A stretch of DNA of 64,000 nucleotides from Candidatus Bathyarchaeota archaeon (GTDB lineage Archaea; Thermoproteota; Bathyarchaeia; Bathyarchaeales; Bathycorpusculaceae), in assembly GCA_022865885.1 (NCBI GenBank), contig JALHSQ010000134.1, positions 1 through 64,000 of the forward strand, given 5' to 3'. This document shows positions 25,019 through 35,700 of the stretch, in pieces. Each line of letters opens with the position of its first letter. Position 1 is the stretch's first letter. The notes under the pieces were generated by a model. That model saw only the letters and a program-made list of their open reading frames with translations. It was not told the origin of the DNA and made no database searches. Both the position numbers and the translations under genes were made by a program.

Positions 25019-25039
25019 TTCTATAGGGAACATATAGAA
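25019..25039 (+). promoter_or_regulatory. Dyad TTCTATA-n7-TATAGAA at transcription start region
   Basis: Perfect 7-base inverted repeat with a 7-base spacer, beginning directly after the TATA box. It may be an operator, or if transcription starts within it, a partial 5' stem. Absent from the paralog's promoter, so the two large surface genes may be regulated differently. Confidence 0.4.
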
Positions 25040-25069
25040 GCGAACTAAATATTTGAGAGGAAAAATGAA

Positions 25070-28000
25070 ATGAAATCAAAGAATATGGCTATAATTCTAG
25101 GGACGATAGTGATTCTAACGGTTTTAACAACGACATTATTCCTTGCACCATTCGAAGCTCAAGCAGCAACATTTACCTACACACCGGACAACGCAAACAT
25201 TGAGGGAGTATTAGCAAGCGACAGCTACGTGCTCTTCCCATACTTGAAGAAGAATCTGAAGATCGGTTTCTCCAAGTACGGAGAAATGATCGACCAAGTA
25301 GCGAAGATAGGCTTGCTCTACGATGGAAACGACACTTTTGCTCCCGCTTATGGGGTTCCAGAGAAAGAGTGGGTTGAAGGATGGGTTCTCAACATCACCT
25401 ACGACAACGGCGGAAGCTACGCGAACGTTTGGGCATTCGCCCTACACAGCGACTACTACAACGAAAGCAGCATAGGCGGAGACTGGAAGGAAGGCGTTAC
25501 TGGCGGATCAGCGACAATTAATCCTCTTGGTGGAAGAAAGACCAGCGGTGGCGCCTTTACAGACCCGATTCAGGTTCTGTACAACGGTCCAAGAAGATTT
25601 GTCGCTCTACTGAAGACAACGATTTACGAAGCACCAGATCAAGACACACCCTTAGTGAGTTTGACCTTTACGATAGTCTTCAACAAGGACAAGAAGCAAG
25701 TCATCATACTGAAAGACGTGAAGCGTATCGATGAAGGAAAGGGTCACGGGGACATGCAGATCGAATTCGGTGACAGAGGCGAATTTGACTTAGGCAGAAG
25801 CGCATCGGGCCAAGCCCCACTATCATATGCCCGCTGGTTCACTAACGAAGGCACAGTCTATGATGGTGACTACCAAGATTGGTACGAAGGAGCACCAGGC
25901 AACTACGAAGGGACATACGATGTCTGCCAAATCGTAGATGACGAGTACAAGTGGACAGCATGGGCAGCCTACTGGCCTAAGCCAATCGGAAGATGGGTCG
26001 GTTCGACCCAGCACGAGATCTCTCGAGGCACCGGACTACTCGACACCATAACGACCAAAACAGAAGTCATAAACTGGACTGACACATACAGAGCAAACAA
26101 CAACTACACTCTCGCAAACATTAATGTCACGAAGTATCCACAGAGAATTGCAGGCGCAGTGTATTGGCAGTCAGTTCCAATGGTGTTCGTGAACGACATA
26201 ATGCAGACTCAGGATGAGGATTTCGAATACAGTGAGACATATCACAACGTGACATTTACAACTGGAAACAATCCATCAGCCGGCTCCACGATCAAGTTCG
26301 TCTACAAGATCGAAGTAGAGAAACTAGAGATGGGAACGCCAACTCAAGCACACTCACCATTCGTCATCGGAGAATGGGCATTCAGGATGGACACCCCACT
26401 GCAACAATTCCGCGGAGTAACGATCTACGGTGAAACCGACAGAAACAATGGCAACAGCACCACAGGTTCAGGCTACATCTTGGACAGAGAGATCTCCTAC
26501 TACCTCAATGAGACTTTCAATCCCTTTGACCTATACGATGCTGTACACAAGCAAGACAGTAGATGGGTAGAGATAGATGAGTCAACGTCTTCAACAGCAA
26601 GCCAGTTTAACCTTACACGAGGCTTAGACGACCAAATATACTACGACTACGACTACTCATGGGCCGGAGAAGGCGACCATCTTTTCAGCTGGACAGGATA
26701 CTACAATCAGATTGACCACACGGGTGGGGCAAATTCTACTTGGGTGAACGAGTTCCAGAATACTGGCGATGTCGCGCACAAAAAGAACTGGGCCATGAAA
26801 CTGAATGGATCTCTAACCGGAGACGAGATGCTGAAGGTCACCCCCACAGTTGGTACACCGACTAGCGCTGCGCCGCTTACACTACAATTCAAGGACCTAG
26901 TTGACTTCGGCTTCTGGTACAAAATGGTGAGCGGTAACCAAGGTCCACACGTAGAGATCGAGCTATTTCCGTATGCTAACGCAACCGGAGATTTTATAGT
27001 CATCAGTGCACATAAGCACAATCTAAATGTATCCACTTCTGTATGGCAGCACTACACTCTGAACGCAATACGAGACTTTATTGACCCGCCAGGTCAGCAT
27101 CCAGACAACGCCTTCACTAACGGCACTGATGGTATATGGCACTCATTCGAGTGGTGGACCTCTGCGTATCCCAACTACTACGTCGGCAGTGTCTGCGCTC
27201 AAATCCAAGCGGGTAACAGCTCCTACGTCGACGACCTAAGCGTAGCTTATCTTAACAAAGCCTCTGGCATACGCTACGAACGCGTGTACAACATGGAAGA
27301 GGACAAGATGGTACCAAGCGACTTTGGTGAATACTGCACATTCGCAGAGAGAGTTCTGGTCAACGGCACTCTGATAAAGAGGTACGGCTACCACAACTCA
27401 ACAGCCCACGAATCATACTACACGATAGACTTCGCCGACGGAACGATAACATTCTACCACTATGACAGCGGCTACAAACTATGGACGCTTGGAATTGGCA
27501 CTCACATCAAAGTACTCTACTCGACCATTGAAGAAAACGAAAAAGGACGCTACGAATGGATAGTCGTTGGCAAACCAGCGGCAACCGTAGACTCCTTGGC
27601 CACAGCATACGTAACACAGGCCTTCGACTCAATAAAGGCAATTCACGTCTCGAGAGCAGGCATGGACTACAGAGACACAACTTGGGGACCAAACATACCC
27701 TTCGTGATCTCTGGACCAGGCACTGGCACACGAGGTGCCTACGTCGACTCGCTTGATAGACCACACCTCAGAGACGACTGGTGCACAACCTGGCCAGTAG
27801 CCAGCAGCAACATGATCTTCATGGCAGGACCACGAGCAAACCTCGGCACAGAATACCTCAACGAATTCACAAACGCGTTCTACCCGAGAAGCGAATACGT
27901 AGTGAATAACACAGGACACGCAAACACAATCATGGGGTTGACTTGCTGGAACAAGTACAACTACACAAGCGGTTACGGCGTAATATCTGTCTACAAGGAC

Positions 28001-28282
28001 TTGAACGGAACAATCGGATTATCTTTCTGGGGCCTTGAAGCACAGGACTTCTACTACGCATGTCAATGGTTCTGGAACTACCCCGCCGGGATAACATGCC
28101 CAGATGGAGCAGTAGTGTACTCAGGCATCGAATACCTGCAACACGAGAACCACGGAGTCACCGACATAATCCTACATATAGACTACGAGGATCCTACACA
28201 CCCAACAGTCTCTACCAACGACTTTATCCATCTTGGAGAGCGTCTCGGAACAATTAGCGAGAAAGGTCAGCACGACCCATAA
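25070..28282 (+). CDS. Very large secreted surface protein, S-layer candidate 1
   Basis: A 1070-residue protein with a Sec signal (residues 1-32, cleavage probably after AQA) and no other membrane segment. It is rich in Tyr, Trp, Asp, Thr and N-x-S/T sites. It is clearly paralogous to the protein at 41679-44810: both share an N-terminal block (SDSYVLFPYLKKN... IGFSKYGE), a block around GGRKTSGGAFTDPIQVLYNG, IGEWAFRM...LQQFRGV, a C-terminal block DDWCTTWPVASSN...GPRANL, and end in HDP. ATG 25070 has GAGAGG 9 nt upstream. The strong TATA, T-run terminator, C-rich codon choice and size fit an abundant S-layer protein. No C-terminal anchor is visible, so attachment would rest on a partner or glycans. 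Family name unknown to me. Confidence 0.82.
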   Translation: MKSKNMAIILGTIVILTVLTTTLFLAPFEAQAATFTYTPDNANIEGVLASDSYVLFPYLKKNLKIGFSKYGEMIDQVAKIGLLYDGNDTFAPAYGVPEKEWVEGWVLNITYDNGGSYANVWAFALHSDYYNESSIGGDWKEGVTGGSATINPLGGRKTSGGAFTDPIQVLYNGPRRFVALLKTTIYEAPDQDTPLVSLTFTIVFNKDKKQVIILKDVKRIDEGKGHGDMQIEFGDRGEFDLGRSASGQAPLSYARWFTNEGTVYDGDYQDWYEGAPGNYEGTYDVCQIVDDEYKWTAWAAYWPKPIGRWVGSTQHEISRGTGLLDTITTKTEVINWTDTYRANNNYTLANINVTKYPQRIAGAVYWQSVPMVFVNDIMQTQDEDFEYSETYHNVTFTTGNNPSAGSTIKFVYKIEVEKLEMGTPTQAHSPFVIGEWAFRMDTPLQQFRGVTIYGETDRNNGNSTTGSGYILDREISYYLNETFNPFDLYDAVHKQDSRWVEIDESTSSTASQFNLTRGLDDQIYYDYDYSWAGEGDHLFSWTGYYNQIDHTGGANSTWVNEFQNTGDVAHKKNWAMKLNGSLTGDEMLKVTPTVGTPTSAAPLTLQFKDLVDFGFWYKMVSGNQGPHVEIELFPYANATGDFIVISAHKHNLNVSTSVWQHYTLNAIRDFIDPPGQHPDNAFTNGTDGIWHSFEWWTSAYPNYYVGSVCAQIQAGNSSYVDDLSVAYLNKASGIRYERVYNMEEDKMVPSDFGEYCTFAERVLVNGTLIKRYGYHNSTAHESYYTIDFADGTITFYHYDSGYKLWTLGIGTHIKVLYSTIEENEKGRYEWIVVGKPAATVDSLATAYVTQAFDSIKAIHVSRAGMDYRDTTWGPNIPFVISGPGTGTRGAYVDSLDRPHLRDDWCTTWPVASSNMIFMAGPRANLGTEYLNEFTNAFYPRSEYVVNNTGHANTIMGLTCWNKYNYTSGYGVISVYKDLNGTIGLSFWGLEAQDFYYACQWFWNYPAGITCPDGAVVYSGIEYLQHENHGVTDIILHIDYEDPTHPTVSTNDFIHLGERLGTISEKGQHDP

Positions 28283-28293
28283 CTCGCCCAAAC

Positions 28294-28322
28294 CTTTTTT
28301 TCTTTCTTGTTCTCGTTTTTTT
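28294..28322 (+). terminator. T-rich terminator after S-layer candidate 1
   Basis: Eleven bases after the stop codon comes TTTTTTTCTTTCTTG followed by GTTTTTTTCG: two T-runs without a preceding hairpin, the usual archaeal termination signal. Confidence 0.6.
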
Positions 28323-28432
28323 CGTGTGAATGAACTGCAACCGAACCTTAGTCTCCTAACCACCAAGTATACTGCTGGAAGGGTGGCACCGAGAGGATCT
28401 GCATCACATGCAAGTCGCTTAACGTGTAGTGT

Positions 28433-29176
28433 CTACGGCTTCTTCAGGAGGACCTCTACTGTCTCATAACCGGGAACTGGCAACCGCAGAGGTCTTAGCC
28501 TGCTCATGTTTTGGCGTTTCAAGTAGTATCTGGAATCTGGGTTTCTTAGGCCGATTCTTACTAGCAGTCGTATGAGCAGGTCTGTAACAGAATATGCAAC
28601 ATGATTCGTCGTTAAGCTGACTGTCACAAAGCCTTCGCGTGAGAATGAGTCAACAAACTCCTCTTTTGACGAGTACTCTCTTACGTGCGTGGGATCCAGC
28701 CTAACCGAGCCGTCTCTGAAATACACGTATACTCCCCACCGTTTCTTGACTACGGAAGTAACGTACGCGAAGCCTTCATGTTTCAGGAGGCGTCTTATCT
28801 CTGTAACCAGCGCTCTTGCGTTTTCGACGTGTTCTATCACTTGTGTGCAAATCACCAAGTCGAATGAAGCGTCTGGCTGTTTTAGATTAGAAGCATCTGC
28901 GGCTATTCCCTTGGCGAAAGGGAGATTTGTTCTCAGCCGATCTATTCTGTCTTGGGAGGCATCTACGCCAACGATTTCTTCCGCATTCTCTAGGAACTTC
29001 CTCTTATGCAGAGCAAAGATGAACTTGCCATCTCCGCATCCAATATCGAGCATTCGAAACTTCTGACCACGCTTGCCAAGCCCAATGAGGACTGATTCGA
29101 GCAGTCTGGGGACATCCTCGTCGTAGAACTGAAAGCACGTCTTCGAATATCTCTCAAACAACTCGTTTTTTACCAT
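28433..29176 (-). CDS. Class I SAM-dependent methyltransferase
   Basis: A 247-residue Rossmann-fold methyltransferase. Motif I is MLDIGCGDGKFIFAL (residues about 42-56), the acidic residue after strand 2 is in VGVDASQDRIDRL, and motif IV is FDLVICTQVIEHV, the pattern of small-molecule/lipid/sugar methyltransferases of the UbiE/COQ5 type. The N-terminal residues FERYSKTCFQFYDEDVPRLLES form the substrate cap. Isolated on the minus strand between the first large surface protein and the protease; a possible promoter TCTATAAATC (minus) is near 29274-29283. The methyl acceptor is unknown; a glycan or lipid is suggested only by the neighbourhood. Confidence 0.85.
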   Translation of the reverse strand: MVKNELFERYSKTCFQFYDEDVPRLLESVLIGLGKRGQKFRMLDIGCGDGKFIFALHKRKFLENAEEIVGVDASQDRIDRLRTNLPFAKGIAADASNLKQPDASFDLVICTQVIEHVENARALVTEIRRLLKHEGFAYVTSVVKKRWGVYVYFRDGSVRLDPTHVREYSSKEEFVDSFSREGFVTVSLTTNHVAYSVTDLLIRLLVRIGLRNPDSRYYLKRQNMSRLRPLRLPVPGYETVEVLLKKP

Positions 29177-29644
29177 TCACATCTTCTCATAGAGATCTAG
29201 TGCAAGAGTCACGTACTCGGTGCGCGCTAAAGCCAGTAGCTTTCTCGCAGACTTCTCTTGAAAGCGAGTTTGATTTATAGATTTAGCTAGCAGCAATTGA
29301 AATGAGGTGTCAGCGTTCGTTCGGGGATGCCTCCCGCAGAAGCGCCTCTTCTTTCCTGTTTTCCCATGTTGGCAGGCCATCAGTCCCGTTTCGCACGCTT
29401 GTATTATTTGAGTTAACGGTGACTTTACGGTGCGCGCGCTGAAACTGCTAGAGGTGCGTAATTCTGTTTCAACACATACGGGGATCCACGATTGAATATG
29501 TATGTTTAGCGCGTGCCAACACTTCATTGCCTTTCCCAAACATGTCAATCATTAGTCTGGGCAACCTTTGTTCAGTGATGCGCACACGGATTGCCCCAAA
29601 AATCAATAAGGAGATTGAGCTTATTGAGAATCGGAGAATCAGAG
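29177..29644. other. Intergenic region
   Basis: About 470 bases between divergent methyltransferase and protease genes. It contains the octamer GCGCGCGC at 29432-29439 and a minus-strand TATA-like TCTATAAATC near 29274-29283. A minus-strand open frame of 123 codons fills most of it, but its product is Cys/His/Ser-scattered without protein-like pattern and I do not accept it as a gene. Confidence 0.5.
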
Positions 29645-32611
29645 ATGATTAGGAACAAGGTAACAAGAAGAAGAACAGTCATTGCATCTGGAATAGTATG
29701 CCTGGTCGTCCTAGCCAGCGTAGGGGTGGCGATTTCAAATTACGCAACCTCGATCAGCAACAAACTGAACATCAGCCCACATGAGCCGGAGTGCCTGGGA
29801 GGCGAGGACAGGATGCCTGCAAGCACAAGCGACAAGCACGACACTGGAACGAAGGAATTCAAACCAGATGAGTTGTTGGTCAGATTTAGAAGAACAGTGA
29901 GCGTAGGAGTTGCTGAAAATACAGTCGCAAAACTTAACGCAAAGATCCTCCGGCATTTCCCAAAAACAGATGTGTATCACCTCCGTTTGGGCGGAGACCT
30001 CTCCATTACAAGCGCGTTGGAGACGCTCAAGAAGAATTCGGACATTGAATATGCTGAGCCAGACTACGTATACAGGGCTGGTTCGCTAATCATACCAAAC
30101 GATGATTACTTTTCCCTTCAATGGGGTCTCCATAATACTGGTCAGACAGGAGGTACGCCTGACGCAGACATAGACGCTCCAGAAGCGTGGGATGTGACAA
30201 CTGGTAGCAACGCCACCGTGGTGGCCGTGATTGACACGGGGATAGACTATACGCATGCGGACTTGACCGCTAACATATGGAGAAACCCAGGGGAAATCCC
30301 CGGAAACGGAATTGATGATGATGGCAACGGATATGTCGATGACGTCTACGGGATGGATGCGTTTAACCATGATTCAGACCCACGTGATGACTTTGGCCAT
30401 GGAACCCATTGTGCTGGAATCATAGGAGCGGTTGGAAACAACAGTATCGGAGTAGCAGGGGTCAATTGGAATGCAAGCATAATGGCGCTCAAGTTTCTAA
30501 ACAGTGAAGGTTACGGCTACACCGACGGCGCAATTGAATGCATTGAGTATGCCGTTATGATGAAGGTAGCCTACGGCGTGAATGTCAGAGTCCTCAGCAA
30601 TAGCTGGGGCGGCGGAGGCTACTCCCTAGCTTTGTACGACGCAATTGCCGCGGCAGGCGCCCAAAACATACTCTTCATCGCCTCAGCAGGAAACAGCGCT
30701 TCAGACATTGATGAAATGCCATCTTATCCTGCCAGCTACGACCTCAACAACATAGTATCCGTGGCCGCAACAGACTACAACGACAACTTGGCCTATTTTT
30801 CGAATTGGGGGGCCTCTACGGTTGACGTAGGAGCTCCTGGGGTCAGCATACTCTCAACAATGCCCATGTACCACGTGACAATGAATGATCAGGGGTACAC
30901 CTTGAATTACAGCTACATGAGCGGCACTTCCATGGCCTGTCCGCATGTCTCAGGGCTTTCAGCGTTGATCTTGGCTTTGCATCCGAGCTATTCTTACGTT
31001 CAGGCAAAGACTCGAATTCTCTCGACAGTCGACGTGCTACCAAGCCTTAACGGCAGCATTCTGACTGATGGTCGAATAAATGCTTGGCGAGCTCTAACAA
31101 CGACTGAGACGTCAATGTGCATCAACATAATGGAGCCGACCGCAAGCTTCACAGCTATCGAAGGCGTGCAATACAACATCAGTGCATGGGTCCATACAGT
31201 AACCGACCCGATATTGGGCGCTTCTGTGACGGCGAATTTCACAACTGGAGAGCCTAGTATAGCTCTTAAGGATGATGGGGTTGCACCTGACAAGTCTGCT
31301 AGTGATGGAATCTACACCGCTTCCTACACTCCAAGCGTCACGGGAAGCCTTGTGATCACAGTTAACGCGTCAGCCCCAAGTTTCGCCCCAACTTCGTCAT
31401 CAGTTTCTGGAAGCGTCAAGAGTGTACCCAACTACGTCTTCAACGAAGGAACATATCAATGGGTTGAACTAGACGAACAAACTGTAGGACTATGCTTAGG
31501 CGACGATGACATGTTAACAATAACGTCACCATTTCCAATCAATTTCTACGGGGACCTCTACTCGAACCTGACGATTAGCTCAAATGGAAACATAAACTTC
31601 GAGAACAAACACCTTGGACTCCAGAACTACCCAATCCCCTCTGCAAACGGCTACGCGGTAAAACGACTTATCGGAGTCTTCTGGGATGACTTGAACATGA
31701 GAACCTCTATTAATCATGGAGAAGTCCTCTGTAATATAGTTGGTTCGTCACCAAATCGAACGCTTGTTATAGAATGGAAGGATGTGGCCCACTACTTCAA
31801 CGAAGGCAGCGCCACTTTCGAGATTCTTTTCTATGAAAACAGCAGTGATATAGTCCTTCAATATCAAAATGTCATTTTCGAAAATCCAAACTATGACTAC
31901 GGTGCAAGTGCTACCATAGGAATTCAATATGACCCGCAATGGGGCACACAATACAGCTACAACACGCCTTCACTCAGCAATGGACTTGCACTCCGATTTC
32001 GCAGTAGCCAAGCCTCTTCGTTACACTCTTTGGCTTCAGGAATTATGGGCGCCCCTGAGAATACCGTGTATTATGTGAGGACGGGCAATGTATTCGACGA
32101 CTCTGCTTTAGGCTTTGTCTACGGCAAGTCCGCACGTGGCCAGAACATTGTCAGCCAATGGAATGGAACCCATGTTAACCAAACGACAGGCAAGCCTCTG
32201 TTCTCGGAAAACATAGTCACGTTCGGTGGAAGAATAGCAAACAAGGTCACGAAGTATTATGAAGACTACGGCCTGGCTAAGATCGGGTTCGATGAGAACG
32301 CAACGCACTATATGTTCAAATATATCGGAACAGGGTCGATCGTGTATGCAGTTGCGAAGTCAACCTATAACCCTAACGGTAAAGATTACTTTGCAGTCCA
32401 AGCGTTCATGGATGGGAGCAGGACAGTTCTCATTTTCACGGGTATGGCTTCGGCAGTGGGGACTTATGCAAGTGGAATATGCTTTGCGGACCTGGTGTGG
32501 CCTCACATTGCTGACTTTGGAGAGTCGTACTACATCTATTGTTGGGAGGATCTCAATGGCGATGGAGTACAATCATCAAACGAAATGTCGCTGAAAGCCT
32601 CAGGGAACTAG
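29645..32611 (+). CDS. Secreted subtilisin-like serine protease (S8)
   Basis: A 988-residue extracellular protease. An N-terminal signal anchor (about 11-31) precedes an inhibitor-like propeptide (about 72-145, PDELLVRFRRTV ... IEYAEPDYVYR). The catalytic domain shows VVAVIDTGIDYTHADL (Asp 197), DFGHGTHCAGI (His 252), SNSWGG with Asn 319, the oxyanion Asn 350 in SAGN, and SGTSMACPHVSG (Ser 429). Residues 480-560 look like an Ig-type domain, then about 430 beta-rich residues without a recognised family. I start at ATG 29645 (GGAG upstream); the frame opens at TTG 29591 but that would put 18 extra residues ahead of the signal. Follows S-layer candidate 1; may process surface proteins or degrade external protein. 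Confidence 0.92.
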   Translation: MIRNKVTRRRTVIASGIVCLVVLASVGVAISNYATSISNKLNISPHEPECLGGEDRMPASTSDKHDTGTKEFKPDELLVRFRRTVSVGVAENTVAKLNAKILRHFPKTDVYHLRLGGDLSITSALETLKKNSDIEYAEPDYVYRAGSLIIPNDDYFSLQWGLHNTGQTGGTPDADIDAPEAWDVTTGSNATVVAVIDTGIDYTHADLTANIWRNPGEIPGNGIDDDGNGYVDDVYGMDAFNHDSDPRDDFGHGTHCAGIIGAVGNNSIGVAGVNWNASIMALKFLNSEGYGYTDGAIECIEYAVMMKVAYGVNVRVLSNSWGGGGYSLALYDAIAAAGAQNILFIASAGNSASDIDEMPSYPASYDLNNIVSVAATDYNDNLAYFSNWGASTVDVGAPGVSILSTMPMYHVTMNDQGYTLNYSYMSGTSMACPHVSGLSALILALHPSYSYVQAKTRILSTVDVLPSLNGSILTDGRINAWRALTTTETSMCINIMEPTASFTAIEGVQYNISAWVHTVTDPILGASVTANFTTGEPSIALKDDGVAPDKSASDGIYTASYTPSVTGSLVITVNASAPSFAPTSSSVSGSVKSVPNYVFNEGTYQWVELDEQTVGLCLGDDDMLTITSPFPINFYGDLYSNLTISSNGNINFENKHLGLQNYPIPSANGYAVKRLIGVFWDDLNMRTSINHGEVLCNIVGSSPNRTLVIEWKDVAHYFNEGSATFEILFYENSSDIVLQYQNVIFENPNYDYGASATIGIQYDPQWGTQYSYNTPSLSNGLALRFRSSQASSLHSLASGIMGAPENTVYYVRTGNVFDDSALGFVYGKSARGQNIVSQWNGTHVNQTTGKPLFSENIVTFGGRIANKVTKYYEDYGLAKIGFDENATHYMFKYIGTGSIVYAVAKSTYNPNGKDYFAVQAFMDGSRTVLIFTGMASAVGTYASGICFADLVWPHIADFGESYYIYCWEDLNGDGVQSSNEMSLKASGN

Positions 32612-32633
32612 CTTGCTGCAAGCTAGAATAATC

Positions 32634-32645
32634 CTTTTTTCTATT
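32634..32645 (+). terminator. T-run after protease gene
   Basis: CCTTTTTTCTATTT about 20 bases after the stop codon of the protease gene. Confidence 0.45.
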
Positions 32646-32790
32646 TAGCGCGTGCCCCCCTTTTTCTTAAGTATTCCCCAACGTCGAGTTTCCCGTGCAT
32701 ACACGTGCTCTAGCTGCTAGAGGGTGAATAAGGCATCTTTGAGATTGTTAGCGCAAGGGCTAAAGATACTCTAGGCGATCTCGGCGAGGT

Positions 32791-35700
32791 TCATCGGCGA
32801 CGACTGACTCTGCTTCTTCTCAAATCCCACACCACATATACGAGACATCCAAGAATCGTTGTAGCAGAGACTATTGATCCGTAGTAAAGCATTTTCTGTG
32901 GTTCGTACTCGATGGTGATTTCCAGCTGTCCAGTTTGGTTAATCCAGAAGCCATTTATCAAAGAGTAGAGGGGGGTTGATTCTATTCTTTGACCATTGAC
33001 ATGTGCAACCCAAGACTGGTCATATGGTTCTGCTAACGAAAGAACAAAGGGCTTAGTTGCATTAACCGTAACCACGTAATTTGTTGGATTGTTTCTCTTG
33101 AATCCGGTTACTATCGCGGGGGGCTGATCTGCCAGAAGTAGGTTCTCAAGAGTCGTATTCTCTTCTTTGCTCTCCATAACCGTCAACATATCGATCTCTA
33201 GCGGTTTCTCAGAAGACAGTTCTAGCGTGTAGTTGCCCGAAGAAAGATGGAATTGAGGAGAGTAGAAGAAATCTAGAGAGTTTGGTTCGATCAGCACGTC
33301 GGTGCTTTGCGAGTGGTCGCGGTCGTAGAGTCTTGCTTTCACCGTGCTCTCTTCAATTGAAAACGCTCTTAAACCTATTCTGTAGTCTGAGGCATTCACT
33401 GAGGCGATCTCTATTCTAGCTGTTTCCCATAGAGGGAAGGCTTTGGCATTGCTGAATGAGACGTTGAGGGTGGATAGTGGTGTGATGGTAATGTTGTCGA
33501 ACAGTGTTGTGGCGTTTCCCATCGATTGATCCATGACCCATCCGGCGTTCAGTATCACTTTGATCTTGGTGATATTCTTTGGGGATTGCCAGAAGAACTC
33601 GTTGTGGGTCCAGTTGAGTGTTCCATCTGTTCCCCAAGGCAACCCGCAGATCGTTTCCCATTCATCAGTGAAATTGCTGAAGCCAAGGATCTTGATGTGG
33701 GACTGCTGGGCGTTAATCAGTTTCATGTCAGCACTAAACTGGTAAGTCGTATCTGGAAGCACAGCTAAATCCTCACTTGAGATCGAGCTCCAACTGTAGG
33801 AAGCATTGCAGTTCGTAGTAGCTTCCAGACCTTTTTCGCGTTCGGTTGAGTCTCCGCTTACCCCAAAGGAGAAGGCGCTGCTTCCCAAGCTCCAGTTTGC
33901 CAGCCCGTCTTCAAATGAGTAGTTGGGCACAATGCTCTTTTCGTTTCGAACTAGCTTCTCTCCTTCAGCAAAATACAACAATCTAGTCTCGCCCCCGATC
34001 CTTCCCAGAAGGTTGTTTGCCGCAGTTGGCTGGTCTATTGGTATTGCCACGATCAGCGTGGACGTGCTAGCCATATCGTTGGCCAGCGTAACTATCCTAT
34101 CTACATCACTAGAAGAGTAGTTCCCGGAATCTGTATACAGAAGAAGAGGCAGAATGTCATCAGAAAGGAAGTTTAGGCTTGGCGCAGTGTGAATCAAGTC
34201 TCCGAGTACTAGCATGGGATTTGAAGAAGGAATTGTGGCATAGGAGTTTGCGTACTCGTTCTCGTAGACCTGCCACTTGCCTGACTCGAAAACCTTCAAC
34301 ATGTGGCACTGATGCTCGAAGACCTCCTGCAGTTTTGACGGAGGATACGCGTTTTCAGCCCATTTGGGTCTTGCATCTAGTCTTACTACAACGTATTTCA
34401 CCGCCAAAGGCGCAAGCAGTTTCCCCAGATATAGGTCATAGCAATCTTCGTACATGGACGACTGCAAGTATTTTAGATAGCTTCCTACGAATGGGTCTCG
34501 GGATTTTGGAGACAGCGCATATGAGGATAACAAGTATTCGTCTGCAGGGTCAACACCAGAGACGTTGGACCATTCATAATGCAATTCGAGAAACGGCGGC
34601 GCCCACATCACTCGTGAATAGCTGTCATTTCTTCCGACAAGAAAATCTTTGACATCAAACCAGTATGAAGGTGGGTTTGTAGCGTTCAGTTGACCCATGT
34701 AGTCACCTGACAGCATGTTGGGGATGGAATAAATCAGAACAACGCTCAAGATCAGGATTATAGAAATACATGCTGCTAGAGTTCTCGTATGTCTTCTGAG
34801 ACGGAAGCGCCCAAGAATGTGCGCACTCTCGGTGTCATGCTTCGAACGCAGCGCCAACAGCATCTCCAAGAGACTTCCCATTAAAATGCTATACGACAAA
34901 CCAACGACTGCAATGAACTTGTAGGAGTCCCGGAATAAGGCCATAGGGGGAAAGCAGTCGATCAATTTCTTGTAGTCGTAAGGAGAAAAATTAGCGATCG
35001 TTGGTGGCAGCAGAAAGACCAGCGCCGCAAGTCCAAAGAAAACAGTGAATCTATCCTTTTTCACATACAGAGCTACAAATGAAAGAATAGGAATCATGAA
35101 AGAAGAAGCGATCCAAATCGTTGAGAATGGCCCCAAGCTGTCAATAGAACCTCGGAAATAGGGCAGCCAATAACCTGTGAGACGCAGAGTATTCAGCGTG
35201 CTCAGTTGACCATTCACGACCTCAATAATCGAGCTCTCGACAGCAGGGGCTATCATCGTTGTTTCTACAACATTATAACGGGTGAAGGTCGGGAGTAACC
35301 ATGAGAAATTGAGTGCCAAAGGCAACCCGAAAAACAATAGCAAACCCAAAATGCGCCTCTTGTCGAAGCTTCTCGATGAGACACTTTCGAAAATCGCATG
35401 CAAAAGAACCAAAAAAAGCACCAACACATAGGTATGCATCGTAAAGCTCAGTATTAATCCCAGAGTCAATGTGGCCAACATGAATTTCGAATCGATTTTC
35501 CATTTGGAATTGAGAATGACTGCAAGGGGAATAGGTATAAGGCTATAACCCCACAATAGATTGAGATGGCCAGAAGCTAGACGGTCAAACGTCCACGGGT
35601 TGAAAACATAAAGCAAGGAAGCAAGTAGACTAGGCAACCCCGACATCATTCTTCTTGAGAACACGAACATGGAACAACCAGCTATGATAAAGGGTATCAT

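Noticed and set aside
25065-25073. Two-codon upstream frame (ATG AAA TGA) overlapping the S-layer start
   Set aside because: Easily produced by chance in an A-rich leader; the GAGAGG spacing fits the ATG at 25070.
29177-29548. 123-codon minus-strand frame directly upstream of the methyltransferase
   Set aside because: No RBS, residue pattern not protein-like, and it spans the GCGCGCGC element and a TATA-like site.
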